A stretch of 64,000 nucleotides of DNA from CAIYZT01 sp947461435 (GTDB lineage Bacteria > Pseudomonadota > Alphaproteobacteria > Rhodobacterales > Rhodobacteraceae), in contig OZ260083.1 of NCBI GenBank assembly GCA_965284435.1, positions 2,480,001 through 2,544,000 on the forward strand, written 5' to 3'. The translations under genes were made by a program, and so were the position numbers. The notes below the pieces were generated by a model. That model was not told the origin of the DNA and searched no databases. It saw only the letters and a program-made list of their open reading frames with translations. Every line of letters begins with the position of its first letter. Position 1 is the first letter of the stretch. Below are positions 16,640-25,716 of this stretch, piece by piece.

Positions 16640-19084
16640 TCAGGCGCGCACCCGTTCCGATTTCGGATCATGCATTGCCACAAGGCTGGCCACGGCCTCA
16701 TGCCGCACCCCCGCCACTTCGATCTGATACGCCGAGTTCAAGATCTCGTCGTCCGTCTGTCCCGCACAGGGCACATAGCCCATGCCAATCGCCCCACCCA
16801 GAAAATGCCCATAGTTTCCGCTGGTCACCGGCCCGATGATCTTGCCATCGCGCACCAAGGCCTCGTTGTGAAACAACAAAGGCTCCGGATCGGTCAGGCG
16901 GAACTGCACCAGCTTGCGCGCCAGTCCGCTCTCTTGCTTGCGCAGCACCGCGTCGCGCCCGATGAACTGCGCCTTCTTCTTTGACACGGTAAAACCCAGC
17001 CCCGCTTCCAGCACATGGTCCTCATCGGTGATGTCATGGCCCCAATGGCGATAGGCCTTTTCGATCCGGCAGGAATCAAGCGTGTGAAGACCGCACAGCT
17101 TCATCCCCAGATTGGCCCCCGCCATCTCCAGCGCTTCAAAGACATGCGCGGTTTGGTCGGAACTGGCATAGATCTCCCAGCCCAGTTCGCCCACATAAGT
17201 CACGCGGTGTGCCCGCGCGATCCCCATGCCAATCTCGATCTCGCGGGCCATGCCAAAGGGATGGCCGGCATTGCTGAAATCATTGGGCGACACCCGCGCC
17301 ATCAGCTCCCGCGCGCGCGGGCCCATCACACACAGCACCGATTCCGCCGCGGTCATATCCGTGATCACGACAAAATCATCGCCCAGATGCGCCCGCATCC
17401 ACGCCAGATTGCGCTGCAGCGTCGCGCCCGGCACCACCAGCAGATAGGCCGTTTCCGACAACCGCGTCACGGTCAGATCCGCCTCGATGCCGCCGCGTTC
17501 GTTCAGCAACATCGTATAGACAATCTTGCCTACCTCGACATCCATCTGCGCCGAGGAAATCCGGTTCAGATAAGCGCAGGCATCGCGCCCCTCCACCCGG
17601 ATCTTCCCGAACGAGGTCATGTCGAAAAATCCCAACCCCGTGCGCACCGCCAGATGCTCGGCCTTCTGGTTCTCGAACCAGTTCTGCCGCTTCCAGGAAT
17701 AGTGGTACTCCCGCTCCTGCCCCGGGTTTGCAAACCAGTTCGCCCGCTCCCATCCGGCCACTTCGCCAAACACCGCGCCGCGCGCCTTCAGATGCTCATG
17801 CAGCGGCGTGCGCCGCACCCCGCGCGAGGTTTCCATCTGCCGATAGGGAAAGTGATCGGCATACAAAAGACCCAAGGTCTCGCTGACCCGCTCTTTCAAA
17901 TAGCTGCGGTTGCGCTGGAATGGCTGGGCCCGGCGAATATCGACTTCCCACAGATCAAAGGGCGCTTCGCCCTCCACGATCCAATGGGCCAGCGCCATCC
18001 CGGCCCCGCCCGATCCCGCGATGCCGACCGAGTTATAGCCGGCCGCAACCCAATAGCCGCCCAGTTCCGGCGCCTCGCCCAGATAATAGCGGTCATCGGG
18101 CGTGAAACTTTCCGGTCCGTTGAAGAACGTGTGAATCCCCGCCGTCTGGAACAGGGGCATCCGCTCCATCGCCGCTTCAAGGATGGGCTGGAAATGGTCC
18201 CAATCCTCGGGCAAGGTGTCAAACATGAAATCCTCGCGGATCCCGGCCATGCCCCAAGGCTTGGCCTTGGGCTCAAAGGCCCCGATCATCATCTTGCCCG
18301 CATCCGATTTGTAATAGGCGCATTCATCAGGCACCCGCAGAACCGGCAAATGCCCCAAACCTTCCACCGGTTCGGTGATCAGATAGAAATGCTCGCAGGC
18401 ATGCAGCGGCAAGGTCACCCCCGATTGCGCCGCCAGATCCCGGCCCCACATGCCGCCGCAGTTCACCACCACATCCGCCGCGATATGCCCCGGCTCGCCG
18501 TCGCGGCCGATGTAATCCACCCCCGTCACCCGGCCATTGGCGCGCGTCACCGCCGTCACCTTGGTATGTTCAAAAATCTGTGCGCCGCGCTGCCGGGCGC
18601 CCTTGGCCAAGGCCATGGCAATATTGGCCGGATCGCATTGCCCATCCAGCGGCAAATGCACCGCGCCCACCACATCCGAGACGTTCAGATGCGGATACAT
18701 CGCCTTGACCTCGCTGGGCGAGATTTCCGTCACATCCACATCGAAAATCCGCGCCACCGTCGCCTGACGCAGCAATTCCTCATGCCGATGTTCGGTCAGC
18801 GCCACCGAGATGGACCCGACCTGCCGCATGCCCGTTTCAACCCCGGTCTCTGCCGCCAGCTTAACGTACAAATCCGCCGAATATTTGGCCAGACGGGTCA
18901 TGTTGGCCGATCCGCGCAACTGCCCGATCAGACCTGCCGCATGCCAGGTGGTGCCGCTGGTCAGTTGCTTGCGTTCCAGCAAGACAACATCGGTCCACCC
19001 CATCTTGGCCAGATGATAGGCCACCGAACAGCCCGAAACGCCGCCCCCGATGATGACGGCACGGGCTTTGGCTGGGATCGTCAT
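16640..19084 (-). CDS. FAD-dependent oxidoreductase with GcvT domain (dimethylglycine dehydrogenase family), copy 1
   Basis: An 814-residue two-domain enzyme. The N-terminal DAO/FAD domain starts with the dinucleotide motif AVIIGGGVSGCSVAYHLAKM. The motif GTTWHAAGLIGQ carries the His that in dimethylglycine dehydrogenase holds FAD covalently. From about residue 430 a GcvT aminomethyltransferase-like domain follows; in relatives it passes the released methyl carbon to tetrahydrofolate. Candidate substrates are N-methylated amines or amino acids. Its ATG overlaps the stop of the upstream medium-chain dehydrogenase by four bases, so translation is coupled. Confidence 0.92.
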   Translation of the reverse strand: MTIPAKARAVIIGGGVSGCSVAYHLAKMGWTDVVLLERKQLTSGTTWHAAGLIGQLRGSANMTRLAKYSADLYVKLAAETGVETGMRQVGSISVALTEHRHEELLRQATVARIFDVDVTEISPSEVKAMYPHLNVSDVVGAVHLPLDGQCDPANIAMALAKGARQRGAQIFEHTKVTAVTRANGRVTGVDYIGRDGEPGHIAADVVVNCGGMWGRDLAAQSGVTLPLHACEHFYLITEPVEGLGHLPVLRVPDECAYYKSDAGKMMIGAFEPKAKPWGMAGIREDFMFDTLPEDWDHFQPILEAAMERMPLFQTAGIHTFFNGPESFTPDDRYYLGEAPELGGYWVAAGYNSVGIAGSGGAGMALAHWIVEGEAPFDLWEVDIRRAQPFQRNRSYLKERVSETLGLLYADHFPYRQMETSRGVRRTPLHEHLKARGAVFGEVAGWERANWFANPGQEREYHYSWKRQNWFENQKAEHLAVRTGLGFFDMTSFGKIRVEGRDACAYLNRISSAQMDVEVGKIVYTMLLNERGGIEADLTVTRLSETAYLLVVPGATLQRNLAWMRAHLGDDFVVITDMTAAESVLCVMGPRARELMARVSPNDFSNAGHPFGMAREIEIGMGIARAHRVTYVGELGWEIYASSDQTAHVFEALEMAGANLGMKLCGLHTLDSCRIEKAYRHWGHDITDEDHVLEAGLGFTVSKKKAQFIGRDAVLRKQESGLARKLVQFRLTDPEPLLFHNEALVRDGKIIGPVTSGNYGHFLGGAIGMGYVPCAGQTDDEILNSAYQIEVAGVRHEAVASLVAMHDPKSERVRA

Positions 19085-20118
19085 AGGCTGGTCTCCGTTG
19101 GTATAAGAACAAGTTTGCCGGCAAAGCGCCCGGCGGCCAGATCGGCCTGCGCGCGCGCGATGTCCCGCAAGGGATAGGTTTGGCCCACCACCGGGCGAAT
19201 GCGCGCGGTGTTGATGATGGTCACAAGGCCCGCAAAAACTTCGCGCGACTGGTGGGTGGCGCCGTGAATGGTCAGATCATTCAGATAGATCCGGCGCAGA
19301 TCGCCGCGCACCATCGGCCCGGCCACCGCGCCGCTGGTGGCATAACGCCCCCCGGGGCGCAGCGAATCCAGCCGCGTTTGCCACAAATCGCCCCCCACAA
19401 CATCAATCACCACGTCAAAGCTTTTGGGACGGGGCTCAGTCTCGCGGGCCAAGATCTGCGCGCCCATCGCCCGAAGTTCGGCCGATTTTGACAGGCTGCA
19501 CTGCCCCGTCACCTCTGCGCCGCGCAGCAGCGCCAGTTGCACCGCCGCCAGCCCCACACCGCCCGAGGCGCCCGTCACCAAAACCCGCTCGCCCACGGCC
19601 ACCTCGGCCCGCGACAACAGGTTATGCGCCGTGCCATAGGCACAAGGCATCGCCCCAATTTCAATGTCCGACAGCTTGGAGGCGCTGACATCATGCAGAT
19701 GCCGCGCCTTGACCAGACAATATTGGGCAAAGGCACCGTCAAACTCTGAACCGATCGAGACAAAGGCAATCGGGTTATCCGCCGTCGGCTCGGGTTGATT
19801 GGTCGGGCATATCACCCGCGCGCCAAGGGTCAACCCTGAAACCCCCGCCCCCAAGGCCACGATGCGGCCGCACAGGTCAGATCCCTGGATGCGCGGAAAG
19901 GCCATCTCTCCGGCCCAAGCTGCCGCGCGCCCTTCGCCGCCATACCAGCCGATGCGCGTGTTGATGTCGGTCATGTTCACGCCTGCGGCCAGAACCCGCA
20001 CCAAAACCTCGCCCTCTGCCGGGCGCGGCACCGCGATATCCTCGCGCCACAGCAGCGCCTCTGGCCCGCCGTGGCGGGTCAGTTGCACAGCCTGCATCGT
20101 GGCGGGAAGCGCGGTCAT
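19081..20118 (-). CDS. Medium-chain dehydrogenase/quinone oxidoreductase family protein
   Basis: A 345-residue MDR-family NAD(P)H enzyme. The N-terminal GroES-like part includes VLAAGVNMTDINTRIGWYGG; the cofactor domain has LVTGASGGVGLAAVQLA. It resembles zinc-independent quinone oxidoreductases. Start at 20118 (MTALPATMQAV) overlaps the stop of the upstream FAD/GcvT gene by four bases, and its own stop overlaps the next FAD/GcvT gene, so it is sandwiched between two paralogous demethylase-type genes. It may reduce or oxidise an intermediate of that route; the substrate is unknown. Confidence 0.88.
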   Translation of the reverse strand: MTALPATMQAVQLTRHGGPEALLWREDIAVPRPAEGEVLVRVLAAGVNMTDINTRIGWYGGEGRAAAWAGEMAFPRIQGSDLCGRIVALGAGVSGLTLGARVICPTNQPEPTADNPIAFVSIGSEFDGAFAQYCLVKARHLHDVSASKLSDIEIGAMPCAYGTAHNLLSRAEVAVGERVLVTGASGGVGLAAVQLALLRGAEVTGQCSLSKSAELRAMGAQILARETEPRPKSFDVVIDVVGGDLWQTRLDSLRPGGRYATSGAVAGPMVRGDLRRIYLNDLTIHGATHQSREVFAGLVTIINTARIRPVVGQTYPLRDIARAQADLAAGRFAGKLVLIPTETSL

Positions 20119-22556
20119 GCGCGGATCCGCTCGTTCTTGGGATCCCACAAAGGCGCATCCTCCATCACCATTGCCGGGTAACGGGTGCCAAAGATTTCAA
20201 CCTCAACCGCCGTTCCGGGCACATTCACCGCACTCGCCAGCATGCCCAGTCCGATCACCTTTTGCGTGCGATGCCCGAAATAACCGCTGGTCAATTCGCC
20301 CACGATCTTTCCGTTGTGCCAGATGGTCGACATATAGGGCGGGTCCTGCTCGCCCTCCTCGATCACCAAGGTGCAAAACCGCTTGGTCACGCCCCGTTGC
20401 TTTTCCGCTTCCAGCGCCGCCTTGCCGCGAAACGCAGGCTTGGCCCAATCGACAAACCGGTCAAGCCCGCCCTGCAACACCGTGTAATCGGTTGAAAGAT
20501 CACCCTTCCACGCCCGGTATCCCTTTTCGACCCGCAAGGAATTCAGCGCGAACATGCCGAAGGGACGCAGCCCATGGCCCTGCCCCGCCCGCATCACCGC
20601 GCCCCAGACCGCTTCGGTGTCTGCGCGCTTGGAATGGATTTCCCAGCCCAACTCGCCCGCGAACGACACCCGGCACAGCCACACCTCGGCCCCCGCGATC
20701 CGCCCCATCTGATGGGTCAGCCACCCTTTTGTCAGATCGGCCTGCGCCACCTCGGCCAGAATCGCACGCGATTTGGGGCCTGTCAGAATCTGGGTCGACC
20801 AGGCATCGGTGTGATCGGTCAGGCTCAGCCCGGCGTCCAGGTGCCGCAGCAGCCATTCGCGGTCATGGCCCTGCGCCGTGGCCGCCGTGATCAGAACCAA
20901 CTCGTCCTCGGCAATCCGTGCCACCGACATTTCAGTCACGATCCGGCCCATGTCATCCGAGAAATAGGCCAGCCCCAGCCGCCCGACGCTCGGCACCTTG
21001 CCGGTGATCTGACGGCCCAGCCACGCGGCCGCGCCGGTCCCGGTGATCACGAACCGGCTGAACCCGGGCAAATCCAGAATGCCGGCCGCATCGCGCACGG
21101 CCTGCGCCTCTTCGCGCACAGCGCCAAACCAGGGGCCCTCGCGGTCCCAGGTGCGCTGCGCCTCTTCCGACAGATCATCGCCCGGCCGCGCATACCATGC
21201 CGCCCGCTCCCAGCCGTTATAGGGCGCATAAACCGCCCCCAACGCCTTGGTCTGGGCGTGAACCGCCGACAGCTTCTTGTCGCGCCCCTCGGGCCAGGAA
21301 TGGTGCGGGAAGTGAATGGCATATTCATGCCCATACACTTCCATGCCCTTCTTCACGCAATAGTCCGGGTCTTCAAACCCGGTGAACCGCCGCGGATCGC
21401 ACGACCACATATCCCATTCCGTCGCCCCTTGCGTCACCCATTCCGCCAGAACCTTGCCCGCCCCGCCGGCCTGACAAATGCCAAAGGTGAAGACGCAGGC
21501 CTCAAAGGCATTGGGCACGCCCGGCATCGGGCCGATCAACGGGTTGCCATCAGGCGTATACGGGATCGGCCCGTTGATCACCTTGGACAATCCGGCCTTG
21601 GCCAACAACGGCACCCGCCCCATGGCGTCATTGATATGCCATTCCAACCGCTCCAGATCATCGGGGAACAACTGAAAACTGAAATCATCGGGGAAAGGAT
21701 CATCCTTGCTGACCCAATGGGCCTTGCAGTTGCCTTCATAGGGGCCAAGGTTGAACCCGTTCTTTTCCTGCCGCAGATAATAGCTGGAATCCACATCGCG
21801 TAGCAGCGGCAGCTTGTGGCCCACACTCTGGGTCCAGCCTTCCAACTCGGGGATGGTGTCAAACAGCATGTACTGATGGCTCATCACCATCATCGGCAAA
21901 TCGCGCCCGAACCATTTGCCCACCTGCCGCGCGTAATACCCCGCCGCGTTGACCACGATTTCACAGCGGATCTCGCCCTTGGGGGTGCTGATCACCCATT
22001 CGTCGCCCTCGCGCCGCACGCCCGTGGCCGGGCAAAACCGTTCAATCCTTGCGCCCATCTGCCGCGCGCCCTTGGCCAGTGCCTGCGTCAACTGCGCGGG
22101 GTCGATATCGCCGTCATAGGGGTCGTGCAGCGCGCCCGACAGCCCATGGGTTTCCACAAAGGGATAAACCGATTTGATCTCGTCCGGGGTCAGGATGTTC
22201 AGATCCATCCCCTGATAGCGCCCCATGCCGACCACGCGTTGAAATTCCTGCAACCGCTCGCGCGTGTGGCCCAGCCGCACCGACCCGGTGACGTTGTAAT
22301 TCATCGGATAGTCAACTTCCGCGCCCAGCCCGCGATACAGCTCCGCCGAATAGCGCTGCATGTTCATGATCGACCAGCTGGAACTGAAGGTCGGCACATT
22401 GCCCGCCGCATGCCAAGTGGAACCCGCCGTCAACTCGTTTTTTTCCAGCAAAACGCAGTCGGTCCAGCCTGCCTTGCACAGATGATACAGGCTCGATGCG
22501 CCAACAGCCCCCCCGCCGATGATCACAACCCGTGCATGGGTGGGCAAATCGCTCAT
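20115..22556 (-). CDS. FAD-dependent oxidoreductase with GcvT domain (dimethylglycine dehydrogenase family), copy 2
   Basis: An 813-residue paralogue of the enzyme ending at 16640. It has the FAD motif VVIIGGGAVGASSLYHLCKA, the covalent-flavin type motif GSTWHAAGNVPTF, and a C-terminal GcvT domain (for example GELGWEIHSKRADTEAVWG). The two paralogues share the same layout and similar ends (DPKNERIRA and DPKSERVRA) but are clearly diverged, so they probably act on successive or different methylated substrates. This is the first gene of the minus-strand block, divergent from the LysR gene. Confidence 0.92.
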   Translation of the reverse strand: MSDLPTHARVVIIGGGAVGASSLYHLCKAGWTDCVLLEKNELTAGSTWHAAGNVPTFSSSWSIMNMQRYSAELYRGLGAEVDYPMNYNVTGSVRLGHTRERLQEFQRVVGMGRYQGMDLNILTPDEIKSVYPFVETHGLSGALHDPYDGDIDPAQLTQALAKGARQMGARIERFCPATGVRREGDEWVISTPKGEIRCEIVVNAAGYYARQVGKWFGRDLPMMVMSHQYMLFDTIPELEGWTQSVGHKLPLLRDVDSSYYLRQEKNGFNLGPYEGNCKAHWVSKDDPFPDDFSFQLFPDDLERLEWHINDAMGRVPLLAKAGLSKVINGPIPYTPDGNPLIGPMPGVPNAFEACVFTFGICQAGGAGKVLAEWVTQGATEWDMWSCDPRRFTGFEDPDYCVKKGMEVYGHEYAIHFPHHSWPEGRDKKLSAVHAQTKALGAVYAPYNGWERAAWYARPGDDLSEEAQRTWDREGPWFGAVREEAQAVRDAAGILDLPGFSRFVITGTGAAAWLGRQITGKVPSVGRLGLAYFSDDMGRIVTEMSVARIAEDELVLITAATAQGHDREWLLRHLDAGLSLTDHTDAWSTQILTGPKSRAILAEVAQADLTKGWLTHQMGRIAGAEVWLCRVSFAGELGWEIHSKRADTEAVWGAVMRAGQGHGLRPFGMFALNSLRVEKGYRAWKGDLSTDYTVLQGGLDRFVDWAKPAFRGKAALEAEKQRGVTKRFCTLVIEEGEQDPPYMSTIWHNGKIVGELTSGYFGHRTQKVIGLGMLASAVNVPGTAVEVEIFGTRYPAMVMEDAPLWDPKNERIRA

Positions 22557-22629
22557 GGTCTTCTCCCTTTTCTTGGGCGAAGTATCCCCCCAATCCGCCC
22601 CACTTTCAATTCGGCAATCAAGCGGCTAT

Positions 22630-22648
22630 TGATCGGAAAACCCGATCA
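22630..22648. promoter_or_regulatory. Inverted repeat in the LysR-divergent region
   Basis: TGATCGG, five bases (AAAAC), CCGATCA. The seven-base arms pair perfectly. The site lies 19 bases before the lysR start and 73 bases before the FAD/GcvT start, where a LysR-type operator is expected. Confidence 0.5.
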
Positions 22649-22667
22649 CACAGCGGCAGGGCCATCG

Positions 22668-23519
22668 ATGCAAGTAGAGCTTCTGGAAACCTTTCTCGAC
22701 TTGATCGAAACCCGCAGTTTTCACAAAACGGCCGAACGGCTTGATGTCACCCAATCCACCGTTTCGGCCCGGATTCAGGCCCTCGAGGGGGCGCTGGGCA
22801 CCCGCCTGTTCAACCGCTCGCGCGCCGGAACCGATCTGACCACCGAAGGTCTGCGCTTTGAAACCCACGCGCGGATGCTGCGCCAGGAATGGAACGAGGC
22901 GCTGCGGGCCGTCGCCCCCTCGGGCGAGGCGGCGCTTACCTTTCGCATCGGCATTCAAAACGATCTGGCCGCGGCCCATATTGGCGAATTGATCGCAGAG
23001 TTTCGCAAATCCTTTGCGCAAACCGCCTTCTACTTCGAACCCGACTATTCCGCACAGATGTGCCTCGATATCGTCTCTGGCGCGCAAGACGTGGCGGTGA
23101 TGTTCTCTCCAAAACCCCATCCCGATCTGCATTTCGTCTCGGTCGGCGAAATTCCCTATCGGCTGGTCTCTTCGGTGGCCAAAACCCGCGCGGCCATCCG
23201 CCGGGACAGCTTTATCAACGCCCATATCTCACCGGCCTTCGAACAGGCCCACCGCGAAGTTCTGCCCGAATTTCTGGGCGCGCCCCTGTCGGTCGGGCAA
23301 AGCGCCATCATCTCAACCTTGCTGGAACAACTGGGCGGCACCGGTTTCGTCATGGCCGACCGCGCCGCAGAACTGGTGGCAACGGGCGGCTTCTTTTATG
23401 TCGAAGATGTGCCCGCCATTGATCAGCCGATCTTTGCCGCCCTTCACCTGCGCCGCCGCACCTCCAAGGCCTATCGCCGCCTGATCCGTTCGGTGCAGCG
23501 CGTCTTTGCGCAGAAATGA
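22668..23519 (+). CDS. LysR-family transcriptional regulator
   Basis: A 283-residue LysR regulator. The N-terminal helix-turn-helix is FHKTAERLDVTQSTVSARIQ, followed by the family stretch LEGALGTRLFNRS; the rest is the periplasmic-binding-like effector domain. The ATG at 22668 (MQVELLETFLDLIE) is the standard family start; an in-frame upstream extension has no support. It is transcribed away from the FAD/GcvT-MttB block and likely controls it. The effector is unknown and is probably the methylated substrate or a product. Confidence 0.93.
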   Translation: MQVELLETFLDLIETRSFHKTAERLDVTQSTVSARIQALEGALGTRLFNRSRAGTDLTTEGLRFETHARMLRQEWNEALRAVAPSGEAALTFRIGIQNDLAAAHIGELIAEFRKSFAQTAFYFEPDYSAQMCLDIVSGAQDVAVMFSPKPHPDLHFVSVGEIPYRLVSSVAKTRAAIRRDSFINAHISPAFEQAHREVLPEFLGAPLSVGQSAIISTLLEQLGGTGFVMADRAAELVATGGFFYVEDVPAIDQPIFAALHLRRRTSKAYRRLIRSVQRVFAQK

Positions 23520-23617
23520 CCGCGCGCTTGCCTGACCGCGCCTTTACCTTTTGGCCGCACGATTGCGCTGCCCATCTGGGCGACGCACCGCATCAAACCT
23601 CAAGGACATCAATGGTT

Positions 23618-23635
23618 AATTGAGCACACTCAATT
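23618..23635. other. AT-rich palindrome between convergent genes
   Basis: AATTGAG, loop CACA, CTCAATT: seven paired bases. It sits between the lysR stop (23519) and the hutC stop (23671), so it could be a weak bidirectional terminator. Flanking TTTT on the plus side gives slight support. Confidence 0.4.
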
Positions 23636-23637
23636 TT

Positions 23638-23676
23638 CGCCGTCTCAGACCGCCGTCTCAGACCACCGTCTCAGAC
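23638..23676. repeat. Three tandem 13-base units, each with a palindrome
   Basis: Units at 23638-23650, 23651-23663 and 23664-23676 read CGCCGTCTCAGAC twice and CACCGTCTCAGAC once; a broken fourth unit follows inside hutC. Each contains GTCTCAGAC, which is symmetric around its central C. The hutC stop codon lies inside the third unit. Confidence 0.75.
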
Positions 23677-24357
23677 CAGCGTCTGCACCCGGTACCCCGG
23701 CGCATGGGCCAAGCGCACAAAGGTGATCGCAGCCTCCGCCGACCAGGTACAGCGCTCAGTAATGAACAGGGCTGTCCCCTCGGCCACCCCCATCACCTTG
23801 GCCTCGCGCCGCGTGGCCCCTTCGGCCGAAAACGCAATGTCCCCCAACGCATACCCCACATTCGCCACAAGCCATTCATTCACGCTCAACACCGAAAAAT
23901 CAGGGTCCGCGCTGCCCAAAACCCAAGGATTCAGCCAGCGCGTTTCAAACACAAAGGGCCGACCCTCCGCCAGATGCAAGGTTTCCAGCCAGATCATCTG
24001 CGTGCCCGCGGCCACCCCAAGCCGTGTGGCCACTTGCGGCGGAACCGGGCGGGTTTCCTGAACCAAAAGCTGAAAGGAATGGCTCTGGCCCTGCGCCTCA
24101 ACCTCTTGTCTTATAACGGGAATATCCAAAGTCGCCTTTCGGACGGGCAGCATCGCCACCCGCGTTCCGGCCCGCCGCTTCCGCTCCAGAACCCCCGCCG
24201 TCGCAAGCTCGCGAAGGGCCCGGTTCACCGTCGCGCGCGCGACGCCGAATTCCACCGCCAGATCCTCCTCAGTGGGAATAATCGCCCCCGGCGGCCAGTC
24301 ACGCACCCGGATCCGGCGCAACACCTCCGTGCGGATCGCCTCCCAGCCAAAGGTCAT
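23671..24357 (-). CDS. hutC: Histidine utilisation repressor, GntR family
   Basis: A 228-residue GntR/HutC regulator. The winged helix has PPGAIIPTEEDLAVEFGV followed by ARATVNRALRELATAGVLER, then a UTRA effector domain (WLETLHLAEGRPFVFETRW). HutC proteins repress histidine degradation genes and are released by urocanate. Start at 24357 (MTFGWEAIR) overlaps the hutF stop by four bases, coupling it to hutF. The 3' end carries the tandem GTCTCAGAC repeats. A palindrome in the hutF-hutI gap is its likely target. Confidence 0.9.
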   Translation of the reverse strand: MTFGWEAIRTEVLRRIRVRDWPPGAIIPTEEDLAVEFGVARATVNRALRELATAGVLERKRRAGTRVAMLPVRKATLDIPVIRQEVEAQGQSHSFQLLVQETRPVPPQVATRLGVAAGTQMIWLETLHLAEGRPFVFETRWLNPWVLGSADPDFSVLSVNEWLVANVGYALGDIAFSAEGATRREAKVMGVAEGTALFITERCTWSAEAAITFVRLAHAPGYRVQTLV

Positions 24358-25706
24358 AGATCGTGCCTCAGCCGGGCCATGACACGGCCATAGGCCTCGC
24401 GGATCTCGGCGCGCTTGGCATGGCGTCCGCCTGACACGATATGGCGCCCCGCCGACCAAACCTCTGCCACCATCTGGTCGTCGCCCGCGAAAACGAAAGT
24501 ATCCAGAATCGTATCCCCGGCACTCGCCGCCAGATCCGGACCGGATCCGTCCAGCGCCACAAGGTCGGCCCACTGCCCGACAGCCACCGCGCCCGACTCT
24601 CGCCCGCCCGCCAGCGCCCCCCCCCGGCAGGCCGTCTCATACAGGATCCGCCCGGTCGATTTTTCCGCCGTCCCCAACATCGCCCGCCCCCGGTGAAGCA
24701 GCCTTTGCGAATATTCATACAGCCGTAATTCCTCGCTAAGCGAGATGCGAACGTTGCTATCGGACCCGACGCCAAAAACCCCGCCTGCAGCGGCAAAGCG
24801 CACCCCGTCGAAAATCCCGTCGCCCAGATTCGCCTCGGTTATCGGACAAAGTCCCGCGACCGCGCCCGACAGCGCCAATGCCTCGGTCTCAAAGGCTGCC
24901 ATCTGGGTGGCATGGATCAGACACCACCGGTTTGAAAGATCCTGCTGTGCCAACAGATATTCCACAGGGCGCGCGCCGGTCGCTTGGCGCACCTCGTCGA
25001 CCTCTGCCATCTGTTCGGCCACATGAATATGCACCGGCGTGCCCGGCGACAAGGATGCGGCAAGCGCCAGACCGGCCGCGTCGACCGCGCGAAGCGAATG
25101 GGGCGCGACACCCAGAACGGTATCTTGCGGCAAGTCTTTCAGCGCCTCGGCGGTCGCCTGCCAAAGTTTTGCGAACTTTTCAGGGTCGTTTCCAAACCGA
25201 AGCTGCCCCGTCGTCAAAGCGCGGTTGTCGCAGCCGCCTCTTTGGTACAAAACGGGCAGATGCGTCAGGCCAAGTCCCGTCTGGGCCGCCGCTGCCGCGA
25301 TCCGCGCCGACATTTCCGCCAAATCGGCATAGGTCCCGCCGCCCGGCGCATGATGCAGATAGTGAAATTCCGCGACCGCAGCATAGCCCGCTTCGGCCAT
25401 CTCCAGCATGACCATGGCGGCAACGGATTCAACATCTTGCGGCGAAAGACGGTCAAGAAACCGATACATCAGTGTGCGCCAAGTCCAAAAGCTGTCCTGC
25501 CCCGGACCGCGCTTTTCCGTCAGACCCGCCATGGCCCGCTGAAAGGTATGGCTGTGCAAATTCACCATGGCTGGCAACAGGATATCCACCCTTTGCCCCT
25601 GCGGCAAAGCCCCCACATCGACCGAAGCTATCCGTCCTTGCGACAGCCGCACCAAAACATCATTGGCCCAGCCATCGGGCAAAAGGGCGGTCTTTGCAAA
25701 GATCAT
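24354..25706 (-). CDS. hutF: Formimidoylglutamate deiminase
   Basis: A 450-residue amidohydrolase that converts N-formimidoyl-glutamate to N-formylglutamate and ammonia in the five-step histidine pathway. Metal ligands are visible in NLHSHTFQRAMAG, and further His in HIHVAEQ and CLIHATQM, with an Asp region at VGSDSNVRISL. The ATG at 25706 (MIFAKTALLPDGW) is the family start. It is divergent from hutI and coupled to hutC. The downstream partner hutG is not in the window. Confidence 0.93.
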   Translation of the reverse strand: MIFAKTALLPDGWANDVLVRLSQGRIASVDVGALPQGQRVDILLPAMVNLHSHTFQRAMAGLTEKRGPGQDSFWTWRTLMYRFLDRLSPQDVESVAAMVMLEMAEAGYAAVAEFHYLHHAPGGGTYADLAEMSARIAAAAAQTGLGLTHLPVLYQRGGCDNRALTTGQLRFGNDPEKFAKLWQATAEALKDLPQDTVLGVAPHSLRAVDAAGLALAASLSPGTPVHIHVAEQMAEVDEVRQATGARPVEYLLAQQDLSNRWCLIHATQMAAFETEALALSGAVAGLCPITEANLGDGIFDGVRFAAAGGVFGVGSDSNVRISLSEELRLYEYSQRLLHRGRAMLGTAEKSTGRILYETACRGGALAGGRESGAVAVGQWADLVALDGSGPDLAASAGDTILDTFVFAGDDQMVAEVWSAGRHIVSGGRHAKRAEIREAYGRVMARLRHDL

Positions 25707-25716
25707 GGCGGCCCCA

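Noticed and set aside
17015..19177. A 720-codon open frame on the plus strand opposite the FAD/GcvT gene
   Set aside because: Same pattern: antisense, compositionally odd, no recognisable domain.
23638..23676. A CRISPR array
   Set aside because: The units are 13 bases, directly adjacent and without spacers.
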